Positions 55,401 through 63,039 are shown, numbered from the stretch's first letter. The stretch: DNA of 64,000 nt from Natronobacillus azotifigens (GCF_026805325.1 NZ_JAPRAT010000004.1:105586-169585); one strand, 5' to 3'. Numbers and translations: made by a program. The notes: generated by a model not told the origin, from the letters alone.

Positions 55401-56529
55401 TCTAATTATTGGCTACCAGGCTATTGATAGTGATGGCGATATGTACGTTGTATTCGTCAATGCTGATAACAAAACACGTCCATTAACGTTAACAGCAGAC
55501 TATACAGCAGGTGATATCCTCGTCGATGGTGTAACCGCGGGTACAGAGCCAATCAGTGATCCGGTTGGTGTTACCTTAACAGAAGGATCTATTGAATTAG
55601 CTCCATTAACAGCAACGGTTATTCGCTTGGACGCAGAAGTTGCCCCAGATCCATCTGATGACGATGAAAAAACCGAAATAACAATCGGAACTGGTGAGGA
55701 ACATGTTATCTCTCCTAATCAAACCGTGATTATTGAAGGGGATGACAAGAGAGCAACAATTAAAACACCTGCTACATTGCCGGTAGGGACGAAAATAAGC
55801 GCGGTATTTTTAGATGACGATGATCTAGGTGATCCTAAATCGGACTCTGGTAAAAAGTTAAAAAGAGCTGGAGATGTCCTATCTGTAGAGATAACGTATC
55901 CAGAAGGTTATGAAAATTATCAAGGTGATTTCGAATTAGAATTAAGCTATGATACCATTGTTGATTGGGTATCGATCTACTATCTAAGTGGCGACAATTG
56001 GGAACGTCAAGGTGGAGAAGCAGATCCTGAGGCTGGTGTTATCCGTCTAACGGTATCACACTTTTCAACCTATGGTGTTTTCGAAGATGATGTAGAAGAT
56101 GTTATTGCCGATCTGGAAAGAAAAATTCAAGAATTAACAGAACGTGTAGAGGAACTAGAACGATTAGGGAAAGACGTTACCGACCTTGAGCAATTAGTTA
56201 CTGACTTGCGAGCTGACATAGAAGCGCTTGAGGCAAATGATGAGCGTCTCTCCGCACTTATTGCAGAACTTCTAGCGCGAGTAGAAGCACTTGAAGCTCA
56301 ATTAGGTGAACAAGAAGATGCAGAAGGTGAGACACCAGCAGATGATGATTCAGAAGACGATGACGAGTCAGATGCGTCAACGGAACCGTCAGATGAAGAA
56401 TCTAAAGGGAAAACAGACGGATTACCATCCACAGCAACAGCGCTATACAATTACTTATTAGTGGGCGCGTTGATTTTACTTGCTGGTGCCGGATTAGCTA
56501 TCTACGGCTCCAAGCGTAAAAAAGCATAA
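52459..56529 (+). CDS. Wall-anchored type I pullulanase
   Basis: This 1356-residue enzyme cleaves alpha-1,6 bonds in pullulan and branched dextrins. Order: signal peptide (to about 36); two CBM41-like modules (about 68-160 and 175-275, sharing LGLWVWN/WGLWTWG); CBM48 (about 370-480, LKLWSPSADNIRVVLYD); GH13_14 barrel with the hallmark YNWGYDP at 587-593, nucleophile Asp702 (FRFDMM), acid Glu731 (IGEGWV) and Asp820 (AHDNLT). Then follow a beta domain, coiled coil and acidic stretch nearly identical to those of the first amylase, LPSTA at 1322-1326, a membrane segment and KRKKA. AAAGGGG precedes the ATG. Confidence 0.94.
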   Translation: MTSKRKMNRITAMSMIFVLLLSMLSSAFPATSAYAETSNVTEAIPENSLSLLSTEAEVSDEIPNGYFRLHFEDVEASFFNQLNVNGLDELGLWVWNVANPSDNWPTGAMRFSNAVETDFGHYFDIELAGPGEDFGFLINTNQGAQTDDFDMRVLSREMNEAWITVDHEIYPYEPLRLENAIRVNYHRADGEYSNWGLWTWGDVAEATDGWPDGAHFFEEEGKYGGFYDLPLSEDAEEIGFLLLNKATGEQTSDMSFANLDQHSQIFVREGDPNVYTNPYFATEEGLLRAEVLSDSEIELTYSTVTGLSEEELLEELAIVNVNGDVVKPTKVTINEDNQTIIVEGDFSLDHAPFTITHNGREVVARVGWRLKDEMYAYDGDLGLDLREDGSAALKLWSPSADNIRVVLYDKDDQEVVVNDQLEMTLGDRGVWSIELNESNTAIADLTGYFYHFAIEREGETVLALDPYARSMAAWDSSNPDNYIGKAAIVDPSAIGPELNFADIEGFEKREDAIIYEVHVRDFTSDPSLEGKLDSQFGTFSAFVEKLDYIESLGVTHVQLLPVMSYFFANEFNNHERLLDYSSTNNNYNWGYDPQSYFSLTGMYSEDPEDPQKRIEEFKLLIEEIHRRGMGVILDVVYNHTARVHIFEDLEPNYYHFMDADGTSRESFGGGRLGTTHEMARRILVDSITYWVEEYKVDGFRFDMMGDHDAESIQIAYDEAKALNPNIVMIGEGWVTYVGDENYPDVQPADQHWMQDTESVGSFSDEFRNELKSGFGSEGQPRFLTGGARNIQQIYDNLTANPHNFKATNPGDVVPYIAAHDNLTLHDVIAQSIQKDPKDHQEEIHQRIRLGNLMVLTAQGTPFIHAGQEFGRTKQFRHPDYKEAVPASEAPYKSTFMTDENGEPFEYPYFIHDSYDSTDAINKFDWAKATDEVAYPINTTTQSYTTGLIALRRSTDAFSRGTMEEIDQFVSMIEAPEIGSEDLIIGYQAIDSDGDMYVVFVNADNKTRPLTLTADYTAGDILVDGVTAGTEPISDPVGVTLTEGSIELAPLTATVIRLDAEVAPDPSDDDEKTEITIGTGEEHVISPNQTVIIEGDDKRATIKTPATLPVGTKISAVFLDDDDLGDPKSDSGKKLKRAGDVLSVEITYPEGYENYQGDFELELSYDTIVDWVSIYYLSGDNWERQGGEADPEAGVIRLTVSHFSTYGVFEDDVEDVIADLERKIQELTERVEELERLGKDVTDLEQLVTDLRADIEALEANDERLSALIAELLARVEALEAQLGEQEDAEGETPADDDSEDDDESDASTEPSDEESKGKTDGLPSTATALYNYLLVGALILLAGAGLAIYGSKRKKA

Positions 56530-56543
56530 TTTTTCATTAGACG

Positions 56544-56603
56544 AAGAGGATCAGCCCCTTTCTGTGGACAATAGTCTGTAGGGAGGGGTTTCCTCTTGTT
56601 CTT
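56544..56603 (+). terminator. Terminator-like repeat after the pullulanase gene
   Basis: GAGGAtcAgCCCCT pairs with AGGGGTTTCCTC. The loop TGTGGACAATAGTCTGTAGG carries the conserved core. Confidence 0.65.
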
Positions 56604-56699
56604 AAGATGAGCTTGTGGGAACGATTTCGAAAAAGCTTTATGAAATTTTAAAAAAGACTAAACGAAAATGTAACGTTTGCTAATCACTTCACAAAAACA

Positions 56700-56747
56700 G
56701 TATAAAGTGAAATGCCGACTTCAATTATTAGAGTGGATTTTTTTGAC
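56700..56747 (+). repeat. Hairpin with element-like end
   Basis: GTATAAAGTGAAATGCCGACTT resembles the right end of the TTTAT element read backwards (ATAAAGTGAAACTT) with five extra bases. A GCCGACTTCAAT...ATTAGAGTGGATT hairpin and Ts follow. The core hairpin also occurs at 38180. Confidence 0.45.
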
Positions 56748-56843
56748 AAATGATTAACCCAACAACATTCGGGCTAATCAGACAGTTTAGTAAAAAACAA
56801 ATAGTTGGGAAAAATGAGAACAACGAAACTTGGAGGTGAAAAA

Positions 56844-57089
56844 ATGAGTTTAACGCGGGAAGAACAGAAGTATGTAGCTAGGGAACTAAGAGAGAATTTT
56901 AAACATGCTGGTTTGACACCAGAAGTTATTCAGGCTGATCTAGCCTTCAGTCATGAACAATACGAAGAAACGATGAAACTAGGTCCTACCTGTGATGAAA
57001 AAGCGATATCTCGTCTTCGTAGTTATTTGGAAGAGAAGTTAGAGGAACAAGGCAAAATACCATACAGCAGTGATTCATACGAAGGATAG
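56844..57089 (+). CDS. DUF2316 family protein
   Basis: The protein has 81 residues from the ATG at 56844, which has GGAGG upstream (an ATG 13 codons earlier has none). The sequence SLTREEQKYVARELRENF and LKLGPTCDEKAI-type C-terminal half fit DUF2316, a small family of unknown function predicted to contain a helix-turn-helix-like fold. It is a stand-alone gene with a terminator. Confidence 0.8.
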   Translation: MSLTREEQKYVARELRENFKHAGLTPEVIQADLAFSHEQYEETMKLGPTCDEKAISRLRSYLEEKLEEQGKIPYSSDSYEG

Positions 57090-57118
57090 GGAACAGAAGT
57101 TTCGATTATAAATAAATC

Positions 57119-57173
57119 AACGGTCAGATTCTAACATAGGCAACCGTCCATAAGAAAGGTCTGACCGTTTTTC
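57119..57173. terminator. Terminator between DUF2316 and ASCH genes
   Basis: AACGGTCAGA (57119-57128) pairs with TCTGACCGTT (57160-57169), with Ts after it. Convergent genes on both sides can share it. Confidence 0.75.
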
Positions 57174-57182
57174 TCCTTGCAT

Positions 57183-57629
57183 TCACTTATTCACGACTTC
57201 AAATCTTTCACAGACTAACAGCATATCTTCTTGAAAAGGTTTATTTAACTCTTTTAGTTCTTCGGTGAAAAACTTTTCATGCTCTCTCCACCAATATGCA
57301 TACGTGCCGTCACCTTCGCCTTCAGCGATAGCAAATTCTTCAGGAACTTGATTCATTGGGGAAATGGTTACTTCCACGGTTTTGATAATCACCACAGGCT
57401 TATCTTGACTATCTAAGATTACACTATATTCTCCGACAATAGGAAGCGGTTCGTTCTCTACTTCATAAAAGATGAGAGCAGAGCATGTCGCGGTCTTTTT
57501 TCCATCGTATACAAGCTGTGCCAATGTATCTGGATCTGCGCCAAACTGCCAAGCGGTATAATTTGCCGGAGGAGTTTGTTTTTTTTCTTGCCAATAATTT
57601 TCCCAATACACCGTTGCTTCTTTGTTCAT
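57183..57629 (-). CDS. ASCH domain protein
   Basis: The protein has 148 residues from the ATG at 57629, behind GGGGG; an ATG five codons earlier is possible. The ASCH features are QFGADPDTLAQLVYDGKKTATCSAL near the start, EYSVILDSQDKPVVIIKTVEV in the middle and GDGTYAYWWREHEKFF. ASCH proteins have a PUA-like fold; some members hydrolyse N4-acetylcytidine or bind RNA. The exact role here is unknown. Confidence 0.85.
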   Translation of the reverse strand: MNKEATVYWENYWQEKKQTPPANYTAWQFGADPDTLAQLVYDGKKTATCSALIFYEVENEPLPIVGEYSVILDSQDKPVVIIKTVEVTISPMNQVPEEFAIAEGEGDGTYAYWWREHEKFFTEELKELNKPFQEDMLLVCERFEVVNK

Positions 57630-57680
57630 GTTAGAGGCCCCCATAATAACTTCATTCTTAATTTTTCATTCTCATTCTTC

Positions 57681-58181
57681 TTACACCAATTTTCTGAACA
57701 CGTAACTGACACGATCAAAATCCATATTCTCTTCATAAAAACGATGCGCCTCGGTTCGCTGTAATCCAGAAGATAGGGCGATAGATGGATAGTTGTGCTT
57801 TTTTGCCCACTCTTCAACATAGTGTAATAGCTTAGCTCCATATCCGTTTGATCGTTGGTCTGTAGTAGTTACCAAATCGGATACCCAGACAAACCGCCCA
57901 TAGTAGAGGGTAATCATTGGTTTGAATCCTACTAGTGCCACCATAACTTCTTCTTGATAAAGCGCAAACAGATGGTACTGATCTCTTTCTTGAGCCTCTT
58001 GAACTAAGCTGAGAAAGGTATCTTCATCCAGATGGGTACGGAGCTGTTTCATAATTGGAAATGAGGTTTTGACTTCGCTTTTTGTTTGTAGTGCTTTGAT
58101 TGTTTGACCCAAGAAATCCTCACCCTTTGCCAGTAATCTGCAAGTAAAGTGTACCATAACTTCGAATAAGGAATCATCCAC
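57681..58181 (-). CDS. GNAT family acetyltransferase
   Basis: The 166-residue protein has a GNAT fold. The acetyl-CoA loop is seen in TDQRSNGYGAKLLHYVEEWAKKH, followed by the beta-5/alpha-4 stretch IALSSGLQRTEAHRFYEENMDF. It would move an acetyl group from acetyl-CoA to an unknown amine. The gene overlaps nothing and ends 52 bases from the ASCH gene on the same strand. Confidence 0.85.
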   Translation of the reverse strand: MDDSLFEVMVHFTCRLLAKGEDFLGQTIKALQTKSEVKTSFPIMKQLRTHLDEDTFLSLVQEAQERDQYHLFALYQEEVMVALVGFKPMITLYYGRFVWVSDLVTTTDQRSNGYGAKLLHYVEEWAKKHNYPSIALSSGLQRTEAHRFYEENMDFDRVSYVFRKLV

Positions 58182-58213
58182 TTTCTATGGACAGTTGCCC
58201 ATAGAAAGTGTTT
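58176..58213. repeat. Hairpin of the GTGGACAATTGTC family near the GNAT start
   Basis: CACTTTCTATGG pairs with CCCATAGAAAGTG around ACAGTTG. It overlaps the start of the GNAT gene, an odd place for a terminator; there is no T-run on the minus strand, so it may act in its leader. Confidence 0.5.
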
Positions 58214-58319
58214 GTGCTCTAAAAATATTGTAAAAACAGAAGGAATAATGCCTAGGTCTGTAGAACTAGTAATCTTAAGTGAACGTTTTTCATTTAACCA
58301 ATAGAAGGGATTGAAAACC

Positions 58320-58706
58320 TTGGGAAATAATCTAAGTGTAGTAATTTGTGATGATTCTGTTTTAATTCGTAAAAAATTAAGAAGTAATTTAGAAAAATGT
58401 AAATGTGAAGAAATTTACGAGGCGGAAAATGGGAATGTAGCAATCGACTTGGTGAAGGAAAAGAATCCTGATGTAGTCTTCATGGATATTGTAATGCCAG
58501 ATAAGGATGGAATGGAGGCATTGCAGGAAATAATGGATAGTAGTCCAGAGACGAAAGTGGTTATGGCATCTTCGGCAGGAACGAAAGAACATTTAAAGAA
58601 GGCGCTTGAAAAGGGTGCTTATGATTTTATTCAAAAACCGGTTACCCTCGAGGCAGTAACAAACATCATCGGGAAGATAATTAAGGAGTGTGAGCAGGAT
58701 GTTTAG
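58320..58706 (+). CDS. CheY-like response regulator
   Basis: This single receiver domain of about 128 residues has no output domain. The acidic pair is in VICDDSVLIRKKL, the phosphorylated Asp56 in VVFMDIVMPDKDG, and the late Lys in FIQKPVTLEA. It starts with TTG at 58320, which has AGAAGGG nine bases upstream; a TTG three codons earlier is too close. It overlaps the following CheX-like gene by eight bases, so the two are translationally coupled and likely work together in chemotaxis. Confidence 0.88.
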   Translation: MGNNLSVVICDDSVLIRKKLRSNLEKCKCEEIYEAENGNVAIDLVKEKNPDVVFMDIVMPDKDGMEALQEIMDSSPETKVVMASSAGTKEHLKKALEKGAYDFIQKPVTLEAVTNIIGKIIKECEQDV

Positions 58707-59607
58707 TCAGTACTTCGGACAATTTTTATTAAATAAAAGCTTTATTACGAGAGAACAGTTAGCAGATGCCCTTGAATTTCAGCAGTCTGTTCATGTGAAG
58801 TTTGGGGTAATTGCTATTGAAGAAGGTTATATGACGCCTCTTCAAGTGGAAGAAGTACATGAAAAACAAAAGCAAGTGGATAAGCGTTTTGGAGAAATTG
58901 CCGTTGAACTTGGATTTTTAACGGATGAACAAGTACAATTGCTCCTTTCTAATCAAAAACAAAGTCACCTGTTTTTAGCGCAAGCACTGGTTGATCGTGG
59001 TTATATGACAATCCAACAATTTAGCGATGCGTTGGAGACGTATAAAAAAGAAAACAGTTTATCAGATGAGCACTTCGAAGCAATGAAGAATGGCAATATT
59101 GAAAAATTAATAACCAACACATTGGATCATGCAGGGAATGAAAAATTTGGGAAATATGTGACACTTTTCGCGAAAAATATGATTCGATTTATTGATGATC
59201 AAGCATACATAGAAGTTAGTCAAGAAAAAGACTTGGAAAATGATTGGCTTGTTTATCAGAATATTATAGGTGAAAATCCGCTGTTTACCGCAATTTCGGC
59301 TAGTGAGGATGTGTTCCTAACGATCGCTTCCATCCATGCAGAAGAAGAACTAACAGAAGTCGACGAGCTTGCACAAGCATCTGTTGCTGAATTTCTGAAT
59401 TTGCATAATGGTATCTATTTGGTGAACATGTCCAATTGGGGAACAGAACTTCACATGAGGCCACAAGAAGTGGTGAAAGATGCGACCGTGTTAGGAGAGT
59501 CGTATAAAATTAGTGTTCATACACAAAGGGGTGTCTTTCACTTAATTCTATCCGATCGACCAGAACAGATCACTCTGAATCCTTCTATGGATAGTGAGTT
59601 AGTATAA
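58699..59607 (+). CDS. MshEN-like repeats fused to a CheX-like domain
   Basis: The protein has 302 residues from the ATG at 58699 (AAGGAG ten bases upstream). Residues 1-115 hold four related units (FGQFLLNKSFITREQLADAL, FGVIAIEEGYMTPLQVEEV, FGEIAVELGFLTDEQV, LAQALVDRGYMTIQQFSDAL) that resemble MshEN/GSPII_E N-terminal repeats; such repeats bind cyclic di-GMP in MshE. The C-terminal part (about 150-290) looks like CheX/CheC, with the ExxN phosphatase pair at Glu231 and Asn234 (AEFLNLHNG). It may dephosphorylate the coupled CheY-like protein in response to cyclic di-GMP (inference). Confidence 0.75.
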   Translation: MFSQYFGQFLLNKSFITREQLADALEFQQSVHVKFGVIAIEEGYMTPLQVEEVHEKQKQVDKRFGEIAVELGFLTDEQVQLLLSNQKQSHLFLAQALVDRGYMTIQQFSDALETYKKENSLSDEHFEAMKNGNIEKLITNTLDHAGNEKFGKYVTLFAKNMIRFIDDQAYIEVSQEKDLENDWLVYQNIIGENPLFTAISASEDVFLTIASIHAEEELTEVDELAQASVAEFLNLHNGIYLVNMSNWGTELHMRPQEVVKDATVLGESYKISVHTQRGVFHLILSDRPEQITLNPSMDSELV

Positions 59608-59624
59608 AATAAAGAATAATCAAA

Positions 59625-59674
59625 GGATCAGATCCTCTTTGGACTATTGTCTGTAGGGAGGTTCTGATTTTTTT
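59625..59674 (+). terminator. Terminator-like repeat after the CheX-like gene
   Basis: ATCAGATCCTC pairs with GGGAGGTTCTGAT, followed by nine Ts. The loop is TTTGGACTATTGTCTGTA. Two further copies of this stretch lie at 62727 and 63832. The rest of 59675-59994 shows nothing I can identify. Confidence 0.75.
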
Positions 59675-59994
59675 TGTTTATGTTAAAAGTAAATAGTGTG
59701 AAATCTCAAGTAATGTATTATATACAGACTTGGCGATGTGATCATGAGCCCTTCTTATGCAAAACGGTTGCGTAAGCACCATAAGGATATGGATAAACAG
59801 CAAAACAATAGAAATAAATAGGTAAACGCAGGAACCTAATGATAGATTAACAAACTGATAATCCCCTTGTTTAATAGGATCAAAAGGCACTTTCTCTCAT
59901 AAAAAGAATTCATTTATCAATTTTTTCATTTTTTTGTTTTTTTTTCAGTTTATTGCGGTATAATGTACTAGAAAATACCAAAGAGAGGGCTAAT

Positions 59995-60504
59995 ATGAGA
60001 AAACTGTCAGTTTCAGTAATATTAATCGCTATTTTTGCTGTGCTAGTTTCGTTTACCGCCGTATCCGCACAAGAATCATCTGAAGTTAAGCACGACGACG
60101 AATCAGAAGTGCTAGAAAACGTCGGAGTGTCTCCCGAACTACCCGCCTACGTAGATGAGGGAGAAGGAGAAATTTCCCCATTGGGTTTAGGTGTTCCGCG
60201 TAATGAATGGGATATGAGTATCAGGGGTCAATATGACTTTCAAGGGACAGCACAAAGGTCTACTTTGTACACAGATTATCTTTTGACTGGTCAGAGTTCG
60301 TATAGTGTTAGAATTAATAATTCCCGGAGTGACACTTTTAGGGTAGATCTTATGCAGAAGAATGTTATTTGGGACACTACAGTTCGAACTTGGAATGTGA
60401 GTCCTGGCGCAAGCCTTTTTGCGAGCCAAACCGGGTTGAGCAGTTCAAATAGCTATTATCTAAAATTTCATGCTCCTAGTAATTTTTCAGGACGCATACG
60501 ATAA
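59995..60504 (+). CDS. Small secreted protein, unknown
   Basis: The protein has 169 residues from the ATG at 59995 (AGAGGG upstream; the frame extends 14 codons further without a ribosome site). A clear signal peptide ends near VSAQ, followed by an acidic linker and, from about residue 60, a beta-rich domain with many Ser, Asn and aromatic residues (SYSVRINNSRSDTFRVDLMQ) that ends NFSGRIR. I do not recognise a family. A terminator follows at once, so it is a single-gene unit. Confidence 0.7.
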   Translation: MRKLSVSVILIAIFAVLVSFTAVSAQESSEVKHDDESEVLENVGVSPELPAYVDEGEGEISPLGLGVPRNEWDMSIRGQYDFQGTAQRSTLYTDYLLTGQSSYSVRINNSRSDTFRVDLMQKNVIWDTTVRTWNVSPGASLFASQTGLSSSNSYYLKFHAPSNFSGRIR

Positions 60505-60540
60505 AATAATTAAAATATAGAGTAGTAGAATACTATTTTT

Positions 60541-60573
60541 CAAACGCTAAAGTTTTTCTTTGGCGTTTGTCTT
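60541..60573 (+). terminator. Terminator of the small secreted protein gene
   Basis: CAAACGCtAAAG pairs with CTTTgGCGTTTG, followed by TCTTT. Confidence 0.75.
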
Positions 60574-60606
60574 TATGTCACACATTTACATGAAGGGAGA
60601 AAATTC

Positions 60607-61395
60607 ATGACAAGTACTCATCTAAAAATTATTGCACTGATCGCCATGTTTATTGACCATTATGGATTATTCATATCGGGGACGCCAGAATGGATGGGGT
60701 GGATAGGAAGGATCGCAGCGCCAGTCTTTATTTATTGCGTAGTTATCGGTTTTAAAAACACGTCCAATAGGATAAAGTATTTGGTACGTTTAGGCGTAGC
60801 TGCAGTCGGAATGAGCTTTATAAATCTATTTATAAATTTACGTATTTACTATACAGATTTGAGCGGTCCGTATCTTGAACTGAACTTCTTCTCTACTTTA
60901 TTTTTAATAGCATTCCTAATTATGCTACTGGAAAATAAGAGGATAAAACTATTTCTATTGTTCTTTGCTTGGCAATTTATTTCTTTTATCCTATTTGGCT
61001 TACTGGAAGTTTTTGGGTTTCTACCTACCCCATTCGCAATTTTGGTATGTCAAATTTCTGGGAATGTTCTTGTAGTTGAGGGTGGTCCTCTTTTAATTCT
61101 ACTAGGTGTTTCCTTTTATTTTGCAAACGATAATAGATGGACAGTTGCTGCGGGTTATAGTTTTTATTGTCTTGCAATGTTTTACTCTGTGCGAAGATGG
61201 GGGTGGCGTCTTGATGGATTCTACCAACATTTGTTTGGATTTCCTGGCTATCAATGGATGATGATTTTCGCATTACCTCTCTTACTGTTATACAATGGTA
61301 AAAAAGGAATCGGTTTAAAGTACTTATTCTACATATTTTACCCTCTACACATCGTAATACTTTGGTATATAGGCACACTTGTATTACCTAAATAA
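60607..61395 (+). CDS. TraX family membrane protein
   Basis: The 262-residue membrane protein has about seven segments. TraX features are the start LKIIALIAMFIDHYG, GRIAAPVFIYCV and the end LFYIFYPLHIVILW. In F plasmid TraX acetylates pilin; chromosomal Firmicute members probably modify other surface molecules. GAAGGGAG precedes the ATG. It is a stand-alone gene. Confidence 0.85.
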   Translation: MTSTHLKIIALIAMFIDHYGLFISGTPEWMGWIGRIAAPVFIYCVVIGFKNTSNRIKYLVRLGVAAVGMSFINLFINLRIYYTDLSGPYLELNFFSTLFLIAFLIMLLENKRIKLFLLFFAWQFISFILFGLLEVFGFLPTPFAILVCQISGNVLVVEGGPLLILLGVSFYFANDNRWTVAAGYSFYCLAMFYSVRRWGWRLDGFYQHLFGFPGYQWMMIFALPLLLLYNGKKGIGLKYLFYIFYPLHIVILWYIGTLVLPK

Positions 61396-61521
61396 TTATA
61401 AATGATGGATGTACACCTGTTGTTCTCGCGGATGTAAATTTTGTGCTGGCAACATTTTTTCAGCACTTTCGATTGCATCAATGATCCTTGCTTCAAGCTC
61501 TTCTTGAGTGTTATCGGTCAA
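61396..61521 (-). CDS. Possible small protein, 41 residues
   Basis: A TTG start at 61521 with AAGAAAGG close upstream opens a 41-codon frame: MTDNTQEELEARIIDAIES then EKMLPAQNLHPREQQVYIHHL. The product looks like a helical, charged domain rather than random sequence. It may be a real small gene or the end of a lost one. It ends one base after the TraX stop on the opposite strand. Confidence 0.4.
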   Translation of the reverse strand: MTDNTQEELEARIIDAIESAEKMLPAQNLHPREQQVYIHHL

Positions 61522-61618
61522 TAGCCTTTCTTAAGAAAGATTTTATATTAAATAGTTTGACCATCTTTGTTTCTTCTATGTATGATAGAAACAATAATAA
61601 TCTTAATGGATGAGGGAC

Positions 61619-62271
61619 ATGATTACCTCAACGAAAAATCAAATGGTTAAAAATTGGGCTAAGCTCAAACAGAACAAACATCGTAAAGAACAAGCCTCTT
61701 TCATAGTGGAAGGAGCACACTTTGTTTAAGAAGCCATCAACAGTGATTGGGCGATTGATACAATAGTATTGCGGAAGGTTTTGAACCAAATGTCGATCTA
61801 TCAAGCCAATCTGTCGAATATGTGAGTGATCATGTTTTCATGCACTTAGCTCAGACAAAAACGCCTCAAGGAATTTTAGCGATTGTCAAAACAAAAACAG
61901 AGGCCAATTTTTCAAAGAATCGGTTATTATTATTAGATAGTGTTCAAGATCCAGGCAACTTAGGGACGATCTTTCATCTACCGATTATTGAAGCAGACCT
62001 ATATGGTAAAATTGATCAATTAAAAGAGAATGATGTAACGATTTGCGCTTCAACTTTGGAAGAAGCTGTTCCCGTTCAGACTGTTCAATGGCCAGAAAAA
62101 GTCGCTTTAATCGTTGGGAATGAAGGAGCTGGAGTCAATCCATCGTTAATCGAAAATTCTGATCTGCTCGTCCGGATTCCGATCTATGGTAAGGCAGAGT
62201 CGCTCAATGTGAGTATTGCTGCAGGGATTATGATGTATCAAATGCAATTGAATAAATTAGATTTCAGATAA
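61619..62271 (+). pseudogene. Broken TrmH/SpoU-type RNA methyltransferase
   Basis: The frame from the ATG at 61619 reads MITSTKNQMVKNWAKLKQNK and FIVEGAHFV, the usual start of this family (YsgA-like), but meets a TAA at 61727. A frameshift near 61770 moves the match to another frame (EGFEPNVDLSSQSVEYVSDH). Further on, DPGNLGT is joined directly to IFHLPIIEADL, so about 35 residues with the first cofactor motif are missing. The end is intact (LIVGNEGAGV, AESLNVSIAAGIMMYQ). Three separate lesions make function very unlikely. Confidence 0.88.
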
Positions 62272-62274
62272 AAA

Positions 62275-62302
62275 GAAGCTCCTATACTCGGGAGCTTTTA
62301 TT
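62275..62302 (+). terminator. Terminator of the TrmH pseudogene
   Basis: GAAGCTCC pairs with GGGAGCTT around TATACTC, followed by TTATT. Confidence 0.65.
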
Positions 62303-62525
62303 ATCTTATACCTGCTGCTCTTTCAACCTGTGCTTGATGGGATGCATCGGCCTGTCCATCGACATGTCTTGTACTATTACCAAAATACACATCAAAATGA
62401 CCCGAGATGCCGTTATTAGAAATATAATCAATATCATGTGGCATGAAACTCATACTTGCTGCGATGCGCCGTCCATCAACTTCAAGAATAATCGCTCTCG
62501 GTGTCCAAGAAAATCCTCCCCAAAT
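62301..62525 (-). pseudogene. C-terminal fragment of a wall-associated protein
   Basis: An open frame without a start, directly after a stop codon, encodes WGGFSWTPRAIILEVDGR, SFMPHDIDYISNNGISGHF and VYFGNSTRHVDG up to a stop. It resembles the C-terminal domain found in LysM or peptidoglycan-binding proteins of Bacillales and Clostridia. The rest of the gene is absent. Confidence 0.55.
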
Positions 62526-62609
62526 TTAGAACCTACCAACTACTTACCTGAGAACAAGCGAGAGCGCGGTAGCTGAAAAAACTTACAAAAATAGAGTGCC
62601 AGAAATACT

Positions 62610-62720
62610 GAGACGTATAAAATTTGTGTTCATACACAAAAGGGTGTCTTTCACTTAATTCTATCCGATCGACCAGAACAGATCACTCTGAATCCTTCTA
62701 TGGATAGTAAGCTAGTTTAA
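62610..62720 (+). pseudogene. Duplicated 3' end of the CheX-like gene
   Basis: Thirty-six codons repeat the end of the gene at 58699-59607 with few changes (VHTQKGVFHLILSDRPEQIT, then NPSMDSKLV and a stop). There is no start or upstream part. The terminator repeat that follows the parent gene is copied as well. Confidence 0.88.
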
Positions 62721-62726
62721 GAATAA

Positions 62727-62777
62727 TCAAGGGATCAGATCCTCTTTGTGGACTATTGTCTGCAGGGAGGTTCTGGC
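62727..62777 (+). repeat. Copied terminator-like repeat
   Basis: GATCAGATCCTC...GGGAGGTTCTG, nearly the same as at 59625, but with the T-run lost (GGCCCTTGAAG), where inserted or rearranged sequence begins. Confidence 0.7.
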
Positions 62778-62787
62778 CCTTGAAGTC

Positions 62788-62829
62788 TTTATCCCGGAGC
62801 AACCGTCCCTAAGACTCCCACTTCAAAAT
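62788..62829 (+). repeat. Truncated TTTAT element, copy F
   Basis: Only the left end is present: TTTATCCCGGAGCAACCGTCC, then AAGACTCCCACTTCAAAA. It stops inside the first hairpin arm, next to a cut-off gene start on the other strand. Confidence 0.7.
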
Positions 62830-62845
62830 AGAATTTCTTTTGACT

Positions 62846-62959
62846 CTATGTATTTAAATCTATATTAAGGTCATCCCAAGTAAGATACCCTCTTTCATCT
62901 TCTAGGAATTTGCTTTCAAATTCACCTTGTTTTCCTGCGCGAAATAACCAAACAGTCAT
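62846..62959 (-). pseudogene. N-terminal stub of a restriction-type protein
   Basis: A 37-codon frame with an ATG behind GGGAGG reads MTVWLFRAGKQGEFESKFLE and GYLTWDDLNIDLNT, then a stop. This RAG-x-x-GE-x3-FL start is typical of Mrr/McrB-like restriction proteins. The stop falls about 20 bases from truncated element F, so the rest of the gene was probably deleted. Confidence 0.55.
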
Positions 62960-63039
62960 GATACAGATCCTCCCATAAAAAGTAATAACTACAAGACAAA
63001 AGATTTGTTAGGTACTTTATTCTAATTGAATGAAAATTT

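Noticed and set aside
62334..62576. 80-codon plus-strand frame
   Set aside because: It is the shadow of the minus-strand wall-protein fragment, which has recognisable sequence.
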